From JAMHWD01 sp035911135 (GTDB lineage: Bacteria; Pseudomonadota; Alphaproteobacteria; Micavibrionales; Micavibrionaceae): a DNA stretch of 64,000 bases. The stretch is from contig JAMHWD010000034.1 in assembly GCA_035911135.1 (NCBI GenBank), positions 1 to 64,000 on the forward strand, written 5' to 3'. Positions 35,373 through 42,993 of the stretch are shown one piece after another (position 1 is the stretch's first letter; every line of letters starts with the position of its first letter). The translations under genes were made by a program, and so were the position numbers. The notes beneath the pieces were generated by a model. It saw nothing but the letters and a program-made list of their open reading frames with translations. It ran no database searches and was not told where the DNA came from.

Positions 35373-35759
35373 ATGAAAAGGGACTCGCTCTGGCCGGATA
35401 TGGAGATGATCCGGCTTGGCCTGTCCTGCCGCTGTCCACGCTGCCGCGAGGGCGATCTCTACACGCCGGGCCTGATGAGCGCCACCATACGCGATACCTG
35501 CCCTTCCTGCGGCCTTGATTTCAAAAAATCCGACAGCGCCGATGGCCCGGCCGTATTTCTGATTTTCATTCTGGGATTTGCCCTCGTGCCGCTGGCGCTG
35601 ATTGTTGATACGGCTTTCAGCCTCCCCTTATGGCTGCATGGTATAATCTGGGGCGTTATCGCCCTTGGCCTGACGATTGGCATGCTCCGCCCGATCAAGG
35701 CCTATATCATTGCCTTGCAGTATAAACATCTGCCCTGGGACAAGGACAAAGAAGGGTGA
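35373..35759 (+). CDS. DUF983 family membrane protein
   Basis: A 128-residue protein with an N-terminal zinc-ribbon-like pair (CRCPRCREG and CPSCGLDF) and two membrane helices (about 60-80 and 85-105). This is the DUF983 gene usual between coxC and surf1 in alphaproteobacteria, presumed to help oxidase assembly. It starts five bases after coxC. Its stop overlaps the surf1 start by four bases. Confidence 0.88.
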   Translation: MKRDSLWPDMEMIRLGLSCRCPRCREGDLYTPGLMSATIRDTCPSCGLDFKKSDSADGPAVFLIFILGFALVPLALIVDTAFSLPLWLHGIIWGVIALGLTIGMLRPIKAYIIALQYKHLPWDKDKEG

Positions 35760-36451
35760 GCACCAATTTCACATTCCAAAAACCGCCCATAGCCGCGAGC
35801 CTTCTTGCCGCCAGCGGCATATGCGTCCTGATTGGTCTTGGCACATGGCAATTCAATAAATACATGCTCAAAACCAATCTGCCGCCTCAAACTGCCGCAA
35901 CCTCCAGCGCCGCACCTATCACTGATTTTAACGACCTTGTGCCCTCTCCAGCGCCCCGGCCCTATCATATTCAGGCCCATTATGATGGCACGCAGCCACT
36001 TCCCATCGGCCCGCGCGTTCATGATGGCAAGCCCGGCTACCATATCTATGCTGCGCTTCGTGATACACAAGGCCACAAAATACTGGCCAATCTGGGATGG
36101 TCGGCCGATAAAAGCCCACCCCTGACAACCGGGCCTTTGCATATCGAGGCCTTTGCCGTCCCCGCGCCCCGCCCCAATATGTTTACCCCCGCCAATGCGC
36201 CGGAGAAAAACGAATGGTTCTGGCTGGATTTTTCTGTCCTGAATTCCGGCAAGATGGATGACTTGCGTGATGATGCCGTTTTGATGGTCCAGAGCATGGA
36301 GCCAGAAGCCATCACACCCTTTATCCCTGCCAATCTGTCAAAGACCTATCTTGCGCCCGAGACGCATCTGCAATATGCGGCATTCTGGTACTTTATGGCC
36401 GCGGCCATGGCCACCATATTTGCATTGCGATTTGTTGTGAAAAAAACCTAG
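35756..36451 (+). CDS. surf1: SURF1-family oxidase assembly factor
   Basis: Helps insert heme a into subunit I. The 231-residue protein has one N-terminal helix (LLAASGICVLIGLGTWQ), one C-terminal helix (about 205-225) and a periplasmic domain containing the family blocks GTWQFNKY and ILANLGWSADK. The GTG start overlaps the DUF983 stop (GTGA). Last gene of the plus-strand cox unit. Confidence 0.92.
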   Translation: MSTNFTFQKPPIAASLLAASGICVLIGLGTWQFNKYMLKTNLPPQTAATSSAAPITDFNDLVPSPAPRPYHIQAHYDGTQPLPIGPRVHDGKPGYHIYAALRDTQGHKILANLGWSADKSPPLTTGPLHIEAFAVPAPRPNMFTPANAPEKNEWFWLDFSVLNSGKMDDLRDDAVLMVQSMEPEAITPFIPANLSKTYLAPETHLQYAAFWYFMAAAMATIFALRFVVKKT

Positions 36452-36472
36452 GCCTGCACGGTTTGGCAGGCC
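36438..36472 (-). terminator. Candidate intrinsic terminator of the M23 peptidase gene
   Basis: A 7-bp perfect stem GGCCTGC/GCAGGCC (36451-36457, 36466-36472). On the minus strand it is followed after a few bases by a seven-T run (36446-36440). It overlaps the surf1 stop. Confidence 0.5.
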
Positions 36473-36482
36473 AGAGGAAAGA

Positions 36483-38057
36483 TTAGCCGCCAGTTTTGGA
36501 AGATGACGCGCGGGAGGCATTCTCGCGGCTGGCGAATTTCAGGCCATCGGCCAAAGCGATGAATTGCTGGCGGTAATCACGCATAAGGGCTTTGAATTTA
36601 TCCAGATCGCGGCCTTTGAGATTCTCGCCTGTCGGCAGATCAACGCGGTTCGGATTGACCTGCTTGCCATCCAGAAGGACTTCGTAATGCAAATGCGGGC
36701 CTGTGGAGCGGCCTGTTGTGCCGACATAGCCAATCACATCACCCTGTTTAACGCGGTCGCCCGATTTCAGGCCCTTGCCGAATTTATGCATATGGGCATA
36801 AGCGGTTTTCATGTTGCCGGTATGGCGGATACGAACATAATTTCCATACGCGCCCTCGCGGCCCAGTTTCTCGATCGTGCCATCACCGGCGGCATAAATC
36901 GGTGTGCCGAGCGAGGCGGCAAAGTCCATACCCTTATGCATCTTGTTATAGCCCAGAATTGGATGCTTACGCATGCCAAAGCCTGAGGAAATACGCGCGC
37001 CATCAATCGGCGTTTTCATCAGTGTCTTCTTAGTGGTGCGGCCCAGCGCGTCAAAATAACCCGCATTGCCATCTTCATTATCGTAACGGTAGAGGCTGAG
37101 ATCCACATCGCCCAGATGCAAATTGGCATACAGGATTTCACCATATTTCACCGGATGGCCATCTTCGGTCTCATAGACGTCATACATGACCTCGATCGTA
37201 TCCTCGCGGCGGATATCACGCTGGAAGTCCACGGTAAAGGAATACATGCGGATCATATTGCCGATCACCTGCGACGGGATTCCGGCGCGCGCGGCAGAGC
37301 CGTATAAAGATGTCTGAATCTCGGCGCGGCCTACGCGGGTGCGCTTGATGATTTCCTTCTCGCTGACCTCGGCCGCGAATTCGTCTGCACCGGAGCGCTC
37401 CAGCGTCACGGATTTAACAGGATCAATATCCATGACGATTTTCGTCAGGCTTTCTTCCTGCGTGGTTTCATTCTTATCAAAGCTGACTTGCAATGTCTGC
37501 CCGGCCTGAATTTTACGGACATCAACGTGATCCTTCAGGGCGTCAACAGCCTTGAGCGTTTCATCGCTGGTCAGGCCTGCATTTTGCAAAACTTCGCTGA
37601 AGGTATCGCCCGAGCGGATCTTGACTTCTTTTTCATGGCTGCTGGTCTCAGGCCGTGTCAAACGCGCCAGCTCCAGCAGGTTTTTCGGGAAAACGCGGGG
37701 GAAGGCGCTGTCATCTTCCGTGATATCGGCTGGCGCATCATGATCGGCCGCCGCCACATCGTAGGAATCATAGGCATAGCCGGAATCTTCGGCAAAGCGC
37801 GCGCCAGTGCTCTGAATGGAAAACCCAAGAGCCAGCAACATAACCACAGCATAGCCAGCCGTATAGCGCAAGCGCAGGCGACCGGCGCGTGTCATGATAT
37901 AACGTTGGCGCAAACGGATAAAGCTGTGAAGCGGGAATCGGGATGCCACAGCGTTCGCGAGCGGCGCTACCATTCCGGCCAGAATCATAACGGGGCCTGA
38001 AACAGCGGCCGCGTGATTCTTAAGCTTTAACAAAAATAAGTTGTTACCCTTTTTCAT
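36483..38057 (-). CDS. M23 family peptidoglycan endopeptidase (LytM-like) with N-terminal anchor
   Basis: Likely cleaves peptidoglycan cross-links in the periplasm. The 524-residue protein has one membrane segment (about 70-85), a LysM/OapA-like region (VKIRSGDTFSEVLQNAGL, near 145), and a C-terminal LytM domain (about 355-480) with the zinc ligands of HKGMDFA and HLHYE, both intact. The layout resembles MepM/YebA. Start at the ATG 38057. A terminator candidate follows. It may act in cell growth or division. Confidence 0.9.
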   Translation of the reverse strand: MKKGNNLFLLKLKNHAAAVSGPVMILAGMVAPLANAVASRFPLHSFIRLRQRYIMTRAGRLRLRYTAGYAVVMLLALGFSIQSTGARFAEDSGYAYDSYDVAAADHDAPADITEDDSAFPRVFPKNLLELARLTRPETSSHEKEVKIRSGDTFSEVLQNAGLTSDETLKAVDALKDHVDVRKIQAGQTLQVSFDKNETTQEESLTKIVMDIDPVKSVTLERSGADEFAAEVSEKEIIKRTRVGRAEIQTSLYGSAARAGIPSQVIGNMIRMYSFTVDFQRDIRREDTIEVMYDVYETEDGHPVKYGEILYANLHLGDVDLSLYRYDNEDGNAGYFDALGRTTKKTLMKTPIDGARISSGFGMRKHPILGYNKMHKGMDFAASLGTPIYAAGDGTIEKLGREGAYGNYVRIRHTGNMKTAYAHMHKFGKGLKSGDRVKQGDVIGYVGTTGRSTGPHLHYEVLLDGKQVNPNRVDLPTGENLKGRDLDKFKALMRDYRQQFIALADGLKFASRENASRASSSKTGG

Positions 38058-38140
38058 GTCACCGATGGGATAGCATAGAGAAAAGTTAATTCCAAGGCCT
38101 GAGGCGCAAATTATACTGAATTTAGACGTGGAAAAAAGAT

Positions 38141-38623
38141 TTACCCGAACTCCGTATCCATAGAAAGTAAAATAGAATCAAGGTATTCGCGTGGTTCCGC
38201 AATTTTTCGGCTGATATCATAGAATATGAAAATTCCAAACAATAACAGCACCAGCGCATCCAGCGCATTGCTGTCCTCGCCATTGGTTTCGATCGAACCG
38301 GGCAGCAAACCGGCCAGCAAAACCAGGAAAAACAGAACCGTATAGGTAATCAGCAGCGAACGGGCCATTTTTGAGCTGCCGAACATGATAATCCGCGCCA
38401 TCTCGTTATGCTTGGCGATCTGCACATTCAGGCGCAGGCGCGCATGGCGCGTGATATTGTCGGTTCCACCGGTTGTACCTTCGATATAAAAACCCTTCTG
38501 GTTTTCGGTCATGGTGTCGATATCAAAGGCACGGCGCAAGCGCTCCAGCAGGGATTGCTTCAAATCCTCTTCCGAAATATCCCGCGTCAGACGAATTTTC
38601 TTGGATGCTTCAATATGTTTCAT
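38141..38623 (-). CDS. Hypothetical membrane protein, 160 residues
   Basis: A cytoplasmic N-terminal region (about 1-85, helical and charged) is followed by two membrane helices (about 89-108 and 122-140). No family recognised. The ATG at 38623 lies 25 bases after the IalB-like gene on the same strand, with GGAG nearby, so the two may be co-transcribed. Confidence 0.62.
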   Translation of the reverse strand: MKHIEASKKIRLTRDISEEDLKQSLLERLRRAFDIDTMTENQKGFYIEGTTGGTDNITRHARLRLNVQIAKHNEMARIIMFGSSKMARSLLITYTVLFFLVLLAGLLPGSIETNGEDSNALDALVLLLFGIFIFYDISRKIAEPREYLDSILLSMDTEFG

Positions 38624-38648
38624 ATTTTCACTCCTGTCTGTTTATTAA

Positions 38649-39185
38649 TTACATGCCGCATTCTTTGGAAATGGCATCATAGGCCGCTGACGAGCCCTTT
38701 AAACCAAATGTATCTGTTGTGGCCGTCCCGCGCGAGGATGTGCCGCTTACAACCATTTTCGATCCGCTACGCAGGGCAGACGCAATCTGGTTGTCCGTCT
38801 CCGCATCCGGCGCCCAGCCTGTATCATCCTGCGTGAAAAGCGCAAAATTGCGCCCGTCAATCTTGACGGTGGCATCACTGCCGGGCTTGTAACTATAACC
38901 CGCGATATAGCTGAAAACATTACGTGTGCCTTCCGCCGGGCGATGCGTCAAAAGCGCAAATACATCCCCGCGAGAGCTGTATTTTCCCTTGGCTGATTTG
39001 GGCTGGCTGGCCATATAGCAGACCTTGCCGCCTTTTTCTTCAAAGGCAAAAGCCTGCCAATCGCCAAATTCCCCGATCAGCTTTTGTTCATTGGCACGGG
39101 CCGCGGAGGAACCAGCGATCGCCAACAAAGCAACCGCGCCAAAGACCATAAAAAACAGAAAGAGGGATGTGTGCAGGGATTTCAT
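38649..39185 (-). CDS. IalB (invasion-associated locus B) family exported protein
   Basis: A 178-residue exported protein with a signal peptide (about 1-31). The mature part has the family pattern: GEFGDWQAFAFEEKGGKVCYMAS, FALLTHRP, a DGRNFALFTQDDTGW segment and a terminal cysteine (KECGM). The name comes from Bartonella invasion locus B, but most homologues are general periplasmic proteins of unknown function in alphaproteobacteria. No virulence role is implied. Confidence 0.82.
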   Translation of the reverse strand: MKSLHTSLFLFFMVFGAVALLAIAGSSAARANEQKLIGEFGDWQAFAFEEKGGKVCYMASQPKSAKGKYSSRGDVFALLTHRPAEGTRNVFSYIAGYSYKPGSDATVKIDGRNFALFTQDDTGWAPDAETDNQIASALRSGSKMVVSGTSSRGTATTDTFGLKGSSAAYDAISKECGM

Positions 39186-39298
39186 CTTAAAATGTTGATT
39201 TTAATAGTTTAATTTGAAAAATTAGCCGATTTCGCTCTGGAAATGCCCTCTATCATACCCCGATTTTTTATCGAATCAAAAGCCCTTTTAAAGAAATC

Positions 39299-39328
39299 TT
39301 AATCCAGCGCCTCATGGCTTGCGTATAA
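39299..39328 (+). promoter_or_regulatory. Candidate ECF-type promoter upstream of the sigma gene
   Basis: TTAATCC (39299-39305) and CGTATAA (39322-39328) resemble the -35 (TGATCC) and -10 (CGTA) elements used by ChrR-controlled ECF sigma factors and lie just before such a gene. The match at -35 is imperfect. Confidence 0.3.
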
Positions 39329-39348
39329 AAGTAAAATAACCTGTTCCC

Positions 39349-39993
39349 ATGACAAGGCGACTTATGTATTGTTTTGAGCCGATGGCTCATCAACCCAACC
39401 CGACCGGATTTATGCCGCCCCCTTCAGCGCCAAAAGAAAACTGGGGGCAGGTGTTGCGCGATATCGCGCTGAACAAAAGCCAGGACTCCTTTATCCATCT
39501 TTTTGAATATTTCGCCCCGCGCATCAAATCCTACCTGATCAAAAGCGGCCTTGACCCAGCCCAATCGGATGAGCTGGCGCAGGAAACAATGCTGAGCGTC
39601 TGGAACAATTCCGCATCCTTCGACCCGGCCAAGGCCGCGGCCTCGACATGGATTTTTACTATTGCCCGGAACAAGCGCATCGACCTGCAGCGCAAATCCC
39701 GCGGGGAGAATACAGGCGGTTTTTCCGATACTGCCGCGGAAAACTGGGCTGATCCGGCAGAATCGGCTTCTGATGCGCTGATCCAATCGGAAGAAACATC
39801 CACGCTTTATGATGCTCTGCAGAGCCTGCCCGCCGAGCAATCCGACCTGATCCGCCGATCCTTCTTTGATGAAAAATCCCATCAGGAAATCGCCGAGGAA
39901 ACCGGCTTGCCGCTGGGCACAATCAAATCCCGCATCCGTTTGGGACTGGAGCGCCTGCGCCGACAAAAAGGGGTTAAAGACTTATGGCATTAG
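39349..39993 (+). CDS. ECF RNA polymerase sigma factor, RpoE/ChrR-linked type
   Basis: Group 4 sigma factor of about 214 residues with region 2 (DELAQETMLSVWNNSASFD, WIFTIARNKRIDLQRK) and region 4 (EIAEETGLPLGTIKSRIRLGLERLR). The following overlapping gene encodes its probable ChrR-type anti-sigma factor. This pairing is known in alphaproteobacteria for the response to singlet oxygen and related stress. The start is uncertain among ATGs at 39349, 39367 and 39385. Likely autoregulated if the upstream CGTA box is real. Confidence 0.92.
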   Translation: MTRRLMYCFEPMAHQPNPTGFMPPPSAPKENWGQVLRDIALNKSQDSFIHLFEYFAPRIKSYLIKSGLDPAQSDELAQETMLSVWNNSASFDPAKAAASTWIFTIARNKRIDLQRKSRGENTGGFSDTAAENWADPAESASDALIQSEETSTLYDALQSLPAEQSDLIRRSFFDEKSHQEIAEETGLPLGTIKSRIRLGLERLRRQKGVKDLWH

Positions 39994-40673
39994 ACCCTCG
40001 CACGCCCCGCTATCATGAAGATGCGTATATGTCGCTGCTGCTGGCGTATGCGGCGGGCCGCCTCGATCAGGCGCAATCCTTGATTGTCGCCTCGCATCTG
40101 GCGTTTTCAGAAAAAGCGCGGCGCTGCGTGGATGAATTTGAAAGGCTGGGCGGGGCCTTGCTGGAGCGGGAATGCGCCCCTGTTGCCATGAAAGCCGCCA
40201 GCCTCGAAGCCGTTCTGCGCCGCCTCGGTCCGCATGCGCCGACATCTCAGCAGCAGGGAAAACCTGCCAGATCACTGCATCTTTCCTGCGGCCTTGAATT
40301 GCCTGCAGCCCTGCAGGATTGCGTTAATCCTGATACCTGCCATCTGGAATGGACCGCCCTTACCCCCGGCCTTGATTCTATGGATATCCCGCTGGAATGC
40401 CGCAAGAGCCGCCTGCAACTGTTCCGCGCCGGACCGGCCTTTGCCATGCCGCATCACAGACATGAGGGCATGGAAATCATGCTGGTTCTGGAAGGCGCAT
40501 TTATGGATGATGGCCAGTTTTACGGACGCGGCGATATGGTCGTGGAAGAAAAAGATTCCGCGCACAGCGTCACAGCTTGCAAGAAGCAAGGCTGTGTCAG
40601 CATGGTCGTGACCTCAGGGTCGGTGCGCCTTGCGGGGCTCGCCGGTATCTTGAGCGCCATTTTACGGCTATAG
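39984..40673 (+). CDS. ChrR-like anti-sigma factor with cupin domain and altered zinc-binding N-terminus
   Basis: A 229-residue partner of the preceding sigma factor; the start overlaps the sigma stop by ten bases. The N-terminal domain (about 1-60) keeps His11 and His38 (VASHL). Where ChrR has the zinc cysteines C-x-x-C, this protein reads FSEKARRC (S42, no C at the second site; a lone C48). The C-terminal cupin (about 150-215) keeps MPHHRHEGMEIMLVLEGAF and a later histidine (SAHSV). The anti-sigma zinc site is therefore altered, and sensing may rest on the cupin. Confidence 0.85.
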   Translation: MALDPRTPRYHEDAYMSLLLAYAAGRLDQAQSLIVASHLAFSEKARRCVDEFERLGGALLERECAPVAMKAASLEAVLRRLGPHAPTSQQQGKPARSLHLSCGLELPAALQDCVNPDTCHLEWTALTPGLDSMDIPLECRKSRLQLFRAGPAFAMPHHRHEGMEIMLVLEGAFMDDGQFYGRGDMVVEEKDSAHSVTACKKQGCVSMVVTSGSVRLAGLAGILSAILRL

Positions 40674-40677
40674 ATTT

Positions 40678-41304
40678 CTAAGGGATCTGCGGTTGTTCCA
40701 GAACAGCTTCGGCTCGGGCCCTGTCCTCATCCATGCGGCGATCAATACGGCCCAGAAAACCGCGCAATAATTGTAAATTTACCTCGTGAAGATCATCACG
40801 GATCCAGTCAAACGACTGGTCGCAGCCAATAAACGTCCCTTGGGGGAATTCAACATCGGCATAGTCCAATCCATCAACTTTCGAACGATGCGTCTTCATA
40901 AACGATTGAAAATTGGGAAAATAATTACCAGGGCTGGCCTCTAAAGGCCGAAGATAACCATCATCGCCTGCAATCGCCGCCACCAATTGAGGCTCCATGA
41001 TCTTGGTATTAATCTGGCCCGGGCCATAGTCCAGCCCAAAACCGCCCGTCGCCGCCAGCGTAAAACAGGTCAACAACGCGCCATCGGTTACTTTTGCAAC
41101 CGGTTCAGCGCGCTGGGATGCGTTCATCGCATCATTGATCAGCCAGACCGCATCGCCGCGCACCTTATTCAACAAGGCGATTTGCTCTCTGGCCTGCTCG
41201 GCCGTGACAGGGTTTGAGATATATTCCTGCGCCTGCCCGGCCTGAGACTGCAGAGCCAACGCCAAAACCACGCCCGCAAAATTTGCCTGAAGTGCTGTTT
41301 TCAT
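40678..41304 (-). CDS. Exported hypothetical protein, 208 residues
   Basis: A signal peptide (about 1-25, ending AGQAQ) is followed by a soluble domain with two cysteines (LLTCFTL and IGCDQSF) that may pair. No family recognised. A strong promoter lies 49 bases upstream. Converges on the ChrR-like gene with four bases between stops. It could be a periplasmic partner of the stress regulon, but that is only positional. Confidence 0.68.
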   Translation of the reverse strand: MKTALQANFAGVVLALALQSQAGQAQEYISNPVTAEQAREQIALLNKVRGDAVWLINDAMNASQRAEPVAKVTDGALLTCFTLAATGGFGLDYGPGQINTKIMEPQLVAAIAGDDGYLRPLEASPGNYFPNFQSFMKTHRSKVDGLDYADVEFPQGTFIGCDQSFDWIRDDLHEVNLQLLRGFLGRIDRRMDEDRARAEAVLEQPQIP

Positions 41305-41352
41305 TGCTTAAACACCTAAAAAATATGACAAAACAAATGATTAGTCGTAATA

Positions 41353-41381
41353 TCTATAAAACCCTCCCATAGGCCTGTCAA
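41353..41381 (-). promoter_or_regulatory. Sigma-70 promoter of the exported protein gene
   Basis: On the minus strand a perfect TTGACA (41381-41376), a 17-base spacer and TATAGA (41358-41353). Confidence 0.72.
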
Positions 41382-41505
41382 CACGAGCATTGAAAATTGT
41401 GCATGGCTGCATTGAATTTTCTTCAACTCTCGGCAGGAATCCCGTATTATCCTCAAAAGCTAATATGCAAGCGCATTAAATTCTTGAATAACAGGGAATT
41501 ATAAA

Positions 41506-42828
41506 GTGAGCGACACAGCCGCTTATGCCTTTGAAAATATTGGAAGATTATACTTTCCGGGCAATTATGTTCCGGGATGGCTGCGCGACATCTTTAAAAC
41601 CAATAACGCGCCTGATTCCCCCACTCTCAACGCCGCCGCCCCCGTTCCTGCCAATGACACGGGCCTGCGCGCGCAATTCAGATCCACCACGGCCGCCCAT
41701 ACGCTGGCACAATTCTGGGACAGCCATGTCGGCAAGGATGGTGATTGTAAATACGTTAAAGATAATGAAAACGGCAGCGCCGGGGGCGTCCGGTTTTTTA
41801 ATACGCGCTACCCTTACAATAATGAACAGGTTCTGGATGTTAAACTCACGCTAAGAACCAACAACAACCCCGAAGATACCGAATGTTCGATGGCGCATGA
41901 ACTTATTCATGTGCGCTCCATGATCGGCGATGAGCCCACAAGCGACAAAGCCCCGAACGGCGCCGATATCCTCTTTGCCAATCTTGCCAATTCTGCCTCC
42001 CCCATTGTTCTGAGCCCGCGTTCCCAGATGCAGCTTATGCGTATTATCGAAGGTGATGCGGGCGTTAAGACAGCTTGGCTTTCTTCGCTTTCTGCGGAGA
42101 GCCACCCTGCATTCCTGCAGACGCTGGAATGGGATTCAATATCCACCAAAGAATTTTTGGAAATTCAGGGCAAGACCGACAGCCTGCAAGAAGCGCTTCG
42201 TAAGGGGGCCGCTACTGCCATGACAAACCATTGGGGATATGGCCCGAATAATGGGGCTTGGGATTTTGGCGATTATTACGAGAATAATGCGCTCAACAGC
42301 TATGATATAGAATTTAGCGAAAAACGCGGCCAATGGGAATGGAATGCCCTGCGCCTGCATGCCGGCGAGCAGATTGAGTTTGTGGATATAGATTTCAGCA
42401 ACCCGGATGATATGAAGGCGGTTCTGAAAATCGCCAACAGCTTCGGCCCCAATCCTTTCGAGGATGAAAATGGCGGGTTGCATGCCGACTTTACCATTCC
42501 CAAGCCGTTCAAGCCTGAGATCGAGGCGCGTCTTCAAAAAATTGAAGAGCATCTCGGCATTGCCGGGAAAAAATTGCGCTCCTACTCTCAAGCCATGAAA
42601 GCCTGGGAAATCAGCCCGCAGGAATACATGTCCTACGCCATGGGCGGCAAGAATAGAAAAGCCTTCCCTTTCCAGGAAGAATACCGCGCCCCGCGCCTTA
42701 ATCTTCCCGCACCGCAAATGGCCGCTAATACAGCAGAAGCTGCGTTGCCGGTTGCTGAAAATTCAGACGCTGGCAATATGGCCCCGCCCGTTCTGGAAGC
42801 CATGCAGATCCAACCCCCGCAGTTTTGA
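41506..42828 (+). CDS. Putative HExxH zinc metallopeptidase, no signal peptide
   Basis: A 440-residue soluble protein starting at a GTG with AGGGA upstream. MAHELIHVRSM (H131, E132, H135) is a classic zinc-protease helix, preceded by a strand-like DVKLTLRTNN, as in M91/NleD-type or similar effector metallopeptidases. The middle region has WGYGPNNGAWDFGDYY, and the C-terminus is rich in proline and alanine. There is no export signal for Sec. With a type IVB coupling module in the same window, delivery as an effector is conceivable but unproven. Family assignment beyond HExxH is not possible by eye. Confidence 0.7.
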   Translation: MSDTAAYAFENIGRLYFPGNYVPGWLRDIFKTNNAPDSPTLNAAAPVPANDTGLRAQFRSTTAAHTLAQFWDSHVGKDGDCKYVKDNENGSAGGVRFFNTRYPYNNEQVLDVKLTLRTNNNPEDTECSMAHELIHVRSMIGDEPTSDKAPNGADILFANLANSASPIVLSPRSQMQLMRIIEGDAGVKTAWLSSLSAESHPAFLQTLEWDSISTKEFLEIQGKTDSLQEALRKGAATAMTNHWGYGPNNGAWDFGDYYENNALNSYDIEFSEKRGQWEWNALRLHAGEQIEFVDIDFSNPDDMKAVLKIANSFGPNPFEDENGGLHADFTIPKPFKPEIEARLQKIEEHLGIAGKKLRSYSQAMKAWEISPQEYMSYAMGGKNRKAFPFQEEYRAPRLNLPAPQMAANTAEAALPVAENSDAGNMAPPVLEAMQIQPPQF

Positions 42829-42885
42829 TATTTTTTCGTGATTGAGATTCAAAATTTTTAGAATCTTAGAATCATTGAAAGTATT

Positions 42886-42993
42886 TTAGAGCGAAGAATT
42901 TTTAGTCTGTATCAGGCGCAAGGAGCGACATGTACATATTACGTACATGAGCGACGCAGCAACGCCATACAGACTAAAAAGGCGAGGCTCTAA
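42886..42993. repeat. 108-bp composite palindromic element between convergent genes
   Basis: Nested inverted repeats: TTAGAGC/GCTCTAA at the ends (42886-42892, 42987-42993), a perfect 14-bp arm pair TTTTTAGTCTGTAT / ATACAGACTAAAAA (42899-42912, 42967-42980), GGCG/CGCC (42915-42918, 42963-42966) and a core CATGTAC/GTACATG (42929-42935, 42943-42949) flanked by two direct GAGCGAC copies. The right end covers the ettA stop codon. It resembles an interspersed palindromic (REP/MITE-like) element and could also terminate both converging transcripts. Confidence 0.8.
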
